Source of the DNA: Lachnospiraceae bacterium
GTDB taxonomy: Bacteria; Bacillota; Clostridia; Lachnospirales; Lachnospiraceae
Assembly (NCBI GenBank): GCA_017449075.1
Contig: JAFSKG010000013.1
Location: 31,912-95,911 of the forward strand
Length of the DNA stretch: 64,000 nt
Direction of reading: 5' to 3'
The translations under genes and the position numbers were made by a program. The notes under the pieces were generated by a model, which did not search any database, was not told the origin of the DNA, and saw only the letters and a list, made by a program, of their open reading frames with translations. Shown piece by piece: positions 62,475-64,000 of this stretch. The first letter of the stretch is position 1, and the number at the start of each line of letters is the position of its first letter.

Positions 62475-63851
62475 ATGAAAAAGATACTATCAAATGTTTT
62501 GATTATTACAATACTTATCTTAAGTGTTTTCGGTTGCGAAAACACAAGTTCCAAGAAGATAATAACTGCAGATACTCCATACTATTCAGTCACAACTGGC
62601 TCTTTTGAGCGTGATAGAAATGCCTACATGAATTTAGACATCAAAATCCCAAAAATTACTTATTCTAATAACGAAGGTTCCGAGTTAATTGACTCTTTAA
62701 ATGTCGAAATAGAGTCAAACCTAAATTCATTGATAAATGAAGCAAAAACAAAAGCTTTAGAAACCTACGAGGCTTATTTGCAATCTGCAAAAGACAATGC
62801 AAAAAAAGATATAGAAAATAAAATTTCTGAACTAGAAGTAAAATATAGATCAGTTCTTGGCGAAGAAGAAAGAAACATACTTTCAAAGCTTGATGCTGAT
62901 GAAATATCAAACTATTCTTTCTCAAATATGGGGCGAAGAAATACTTTTTCTAATATTATAGCTTCATATTCAGATGCAGAAACTCACACTGGAAGAGGTT
63001 TCTTTGGTAGAGGCATGCAAAGACCAGATAGTTTTGATACTGTAAATGGTTATACGAATTCTGAAGAAATTATAAATCCTGCTCTTCACAACAAAAGAAT
63101 TATCGTTGTAGAAACTACTGCAGCCCCTGAAGTTGAAACTACAATTAAAATTACAGGGAGACCTGGCAAAGTCGCACAAGAAGAATTTAGCAGTAACTTT
63201 GATAAAGAATTCCCTCCTTCAGATCGTGCATCAAGATCAAATATTAAACCACCAAAGTTTGCTACAAAGTCAAATATAAGTCAGTCAACACAAAAACCAG
63301 ATTTTTTAAATAGAGAAATTGCGCCAGAAGAAAAAGTCACTAAAATATCAACTGAAAGTACAGTTACTCAATCCGACGAAATCACATTAGATAACTTCTA
63401 TAGGGACTTAAGAAGAATAAGAAGATTTAATCTCCCTGATGACTTTTCACTTACCATTCAATACATACCTACTACTATAGAATGTCACTATGAAGTTAAA
63501 TGCCTTGATGAAGATTATTTATCTTTATTCGTAGAACTATCTGAATCTCGTACAACATCATCAGTAAAGAGATTGTTCTACAATGTAGATTTAAACAAAA
63601 AGAGTATCATCAACCTAAAAGATGTATTAGGCGATAAGTATAAAGAAACCAGCATAAAATGTATAACTGAGGCAATAGATAAATGGAGCAGTGAACAAAA
63701 GTCAACTCTAATTGATGGTTACAATCTCGATAGCTACATAACCGAGAACACTCCATTCTTTATAAACAACAATCATAAACCTGTAATAGAAATCGAAAGA
63801 TTTGTTATCACAATAGGTTCTTCTGGATATCACGAATTCCAGATCACGTAA
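62475..63851 (+). CDS. RsiV-like lipoprotein (DUF4163/DUF3298 type)
   Basis: A 458-residue lipoprotein (lipobox SVFGC, Cys21). Residues about 50-90 (MNLDIKIPKITYSNNEGSE) look like a DUF4163 domain, and the C-terminal 130 residues (YEVKCLDEDYLSLFVELSE, then NLKDVLGDKYKE) like DUF3298; together they form the lysozyme/ligand-binding architecture of RsiV. Between them is a long, low-complexity insert (about 110-310) rich in Ser, Thr, Arg and Pro, with a coiled coil at its start. No cytoplasmic anti-sigma part is present, since it starts with a signal peptide. Ligand unknown. Strong GGAGG site. Confidence 0.75.
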   Translation: MKKILSNVLIITILILSVFGCENTSSKKIITADTPYYSVTTGSFERDRNAYMNLDIKIPKITYSNNEGSELIDSLNVEIESNLNSLINEAKTKALETYEAYLQSAKDNAKKDIENKISELEVKYRSVLGEEERNILSKLDADEISNYSFSNMGRRNTFSNIIASYSDAETHTGRGFFGRGMQRPDSFDTVNGYTNSEEIINPALHNKRIIVVETTAAPEVETTIKITGRPGKVAQEEFSSNFDKEFPPSDRASRSNIKPPKFATKSNISQSTQKPDFLNREIAPEEKVTKISTESTVTQSDEITLDNFYRDLRRIRRFNLPDDFSLTIQYIPTTIECHYEVKCLDEDYLSLFVELSESRTTSSVKRLFYNVDLNKKSIINLKDVLGDKYKETSIKCITEAIDKWSSEQKSTLIDGYNLDSYITENTPFFINNNHKPVIEIERFVITIGSSGYHEFQIT

Positions 63852-63883
63852 AAAAAGACCCATATATAGTTAAACCCAATATT

Positions 63884-63922
63884 TAGACCAAATTAGTTAA
63901 ATAAAATAACTAAGGAGGTCTA
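63884..63922 (+). terminator. Long hairpin that overlaps the transposase ribosome binding site
   Basis: Arms TAGACC-aaa-TTAGTTA and TAACTAA-gga-GGTCTA with a 7-base loop, followed by six T. It can terminate transcripts from upstream, and its right arm contains the AAGGAGG site of the next gene. Confidence 0.75.
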
Positions 63923-63928
63923 TTTTTT

Positions 63929-64000
63929 ATGAAGTATAGTTTGAAATTTAAATTAAAGATGATTAGTTTAAAGAAAGAAGGTAAGCCACTTGAATATCCT
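63929..64000 (+). CDS. Probable transposase, N-terminal start (cut by window end)
   Basis: Only 24 residues are visible, MKYSLKFKLKMISLKKEGKP and four more. This basic opening looks like the helix-turn-helix start of IS3/IS150-type transposase subunits, which commonly begin MKY/MRY-S-x-E/K-F-K. An AAGGAGG site precedes it. The family call is tentative because so little is seen. Confidence 0.5.
   Translation, partial: MKYSLKFKLKMISLKKEGKPLEYP

Overview
The window looks like the chromosome of a low-GC Gram-positive anaerobe of class Clostridia, most like Lachnospiraceae or a neighbouring family. The class is fairly secure: strong AT bias, classical sigma-A promoters, GGAGG ribosome binding sites, spore-lineage genes (YtfJ/GerW, a SleL-type GH18 protein), a membrane pyrophosphatase and YG-rich cell-wall-binding repeats. 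The family is a guess. Nothing indicates a plasmid, prophage or CRISPR locus. One transposase is cut by the right edge.

Layout. 1-0.64 kb: 3' end of a TRAP permease. 0.7-8.1 kb, minus strand: rpmB; then gmk-rpoZ-rimO-pgsA-pncC-DUF2953-ytfJ; an SGNH hydrolase; and hppA. 8.2-19.3 kb: a run of ten tightly packed minus-strand genes from lepB to argS, mixing secretion, peptidase, foldase lipoprotein, a dihydroorotase-like protein, GH18, tsaC, an acyltransferase, a dCMP deaminase and a hydrolase. 19.4-20.6 kb: mecA-DUF1858-ferredoxin. 20.7-24.2 kb: a VWA protein followed by its MoxR-type AAA+ ATPase. 24.3-32.5 kb: four exported paralogues of 552-555 residues and unknown function, in two pairs separated by an Rpn-type nuclease gene; each pair has a GC-rich, highly folded leader. 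32.7-37.1 kb, plus strand: asnS and a YhaO/YhaN (SbcD/SbcC-like) pair. 37.2-46.4 kb: two secreted proteins, one a 2175-residue surface cysteine protease, downstream of rpiB-tilS-hpt. 46.6-51.7 kb: a binding-protein ABC importer with two ATPases and one fused permease. 51.9-54.1 kb: rpmG-secE-nusG-rplK-rplA. 54.1-58.2 kb: a radical SAM activase, queT, tex and a tRNA-Gln. 58.2-62.4 kb: a secreted lipase-like surface protein and a tRNA-His/Gln/Lys cluster. 62.4-64 kb: an RsiV-like lipoprotein and the start of a transposase.

Main points of interest. (1) The four-paralogue exported family with paired structured leaders is the best candidate for an undescribed system. (2) Several proteins keep a familiar fold but have lost catalytic residues: the dihydroorotase has lost nearly all metal and substrate ligands, the YhaO/SbcD-like protein has lost three metal ligands, and the VWA partner has HVILH where HExxH is expected. 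(3) Signal peptidase I carries an inserted four-cysteine zinc ribbon. (4) Three genes (lepB, mecA, the VWA gene) have promoters so close to the start codon that their mRNAs should be nearly leaderless. (5) Three other transcripts (hppA, rpmG, rpiB) appear to begin with a terminator-like hairpin. (6) A dispersed GC-rich palindrome occurs between genes and, in frame, inside a radical SAM gene.

All family assignments come from reading motifs; no database search was run.
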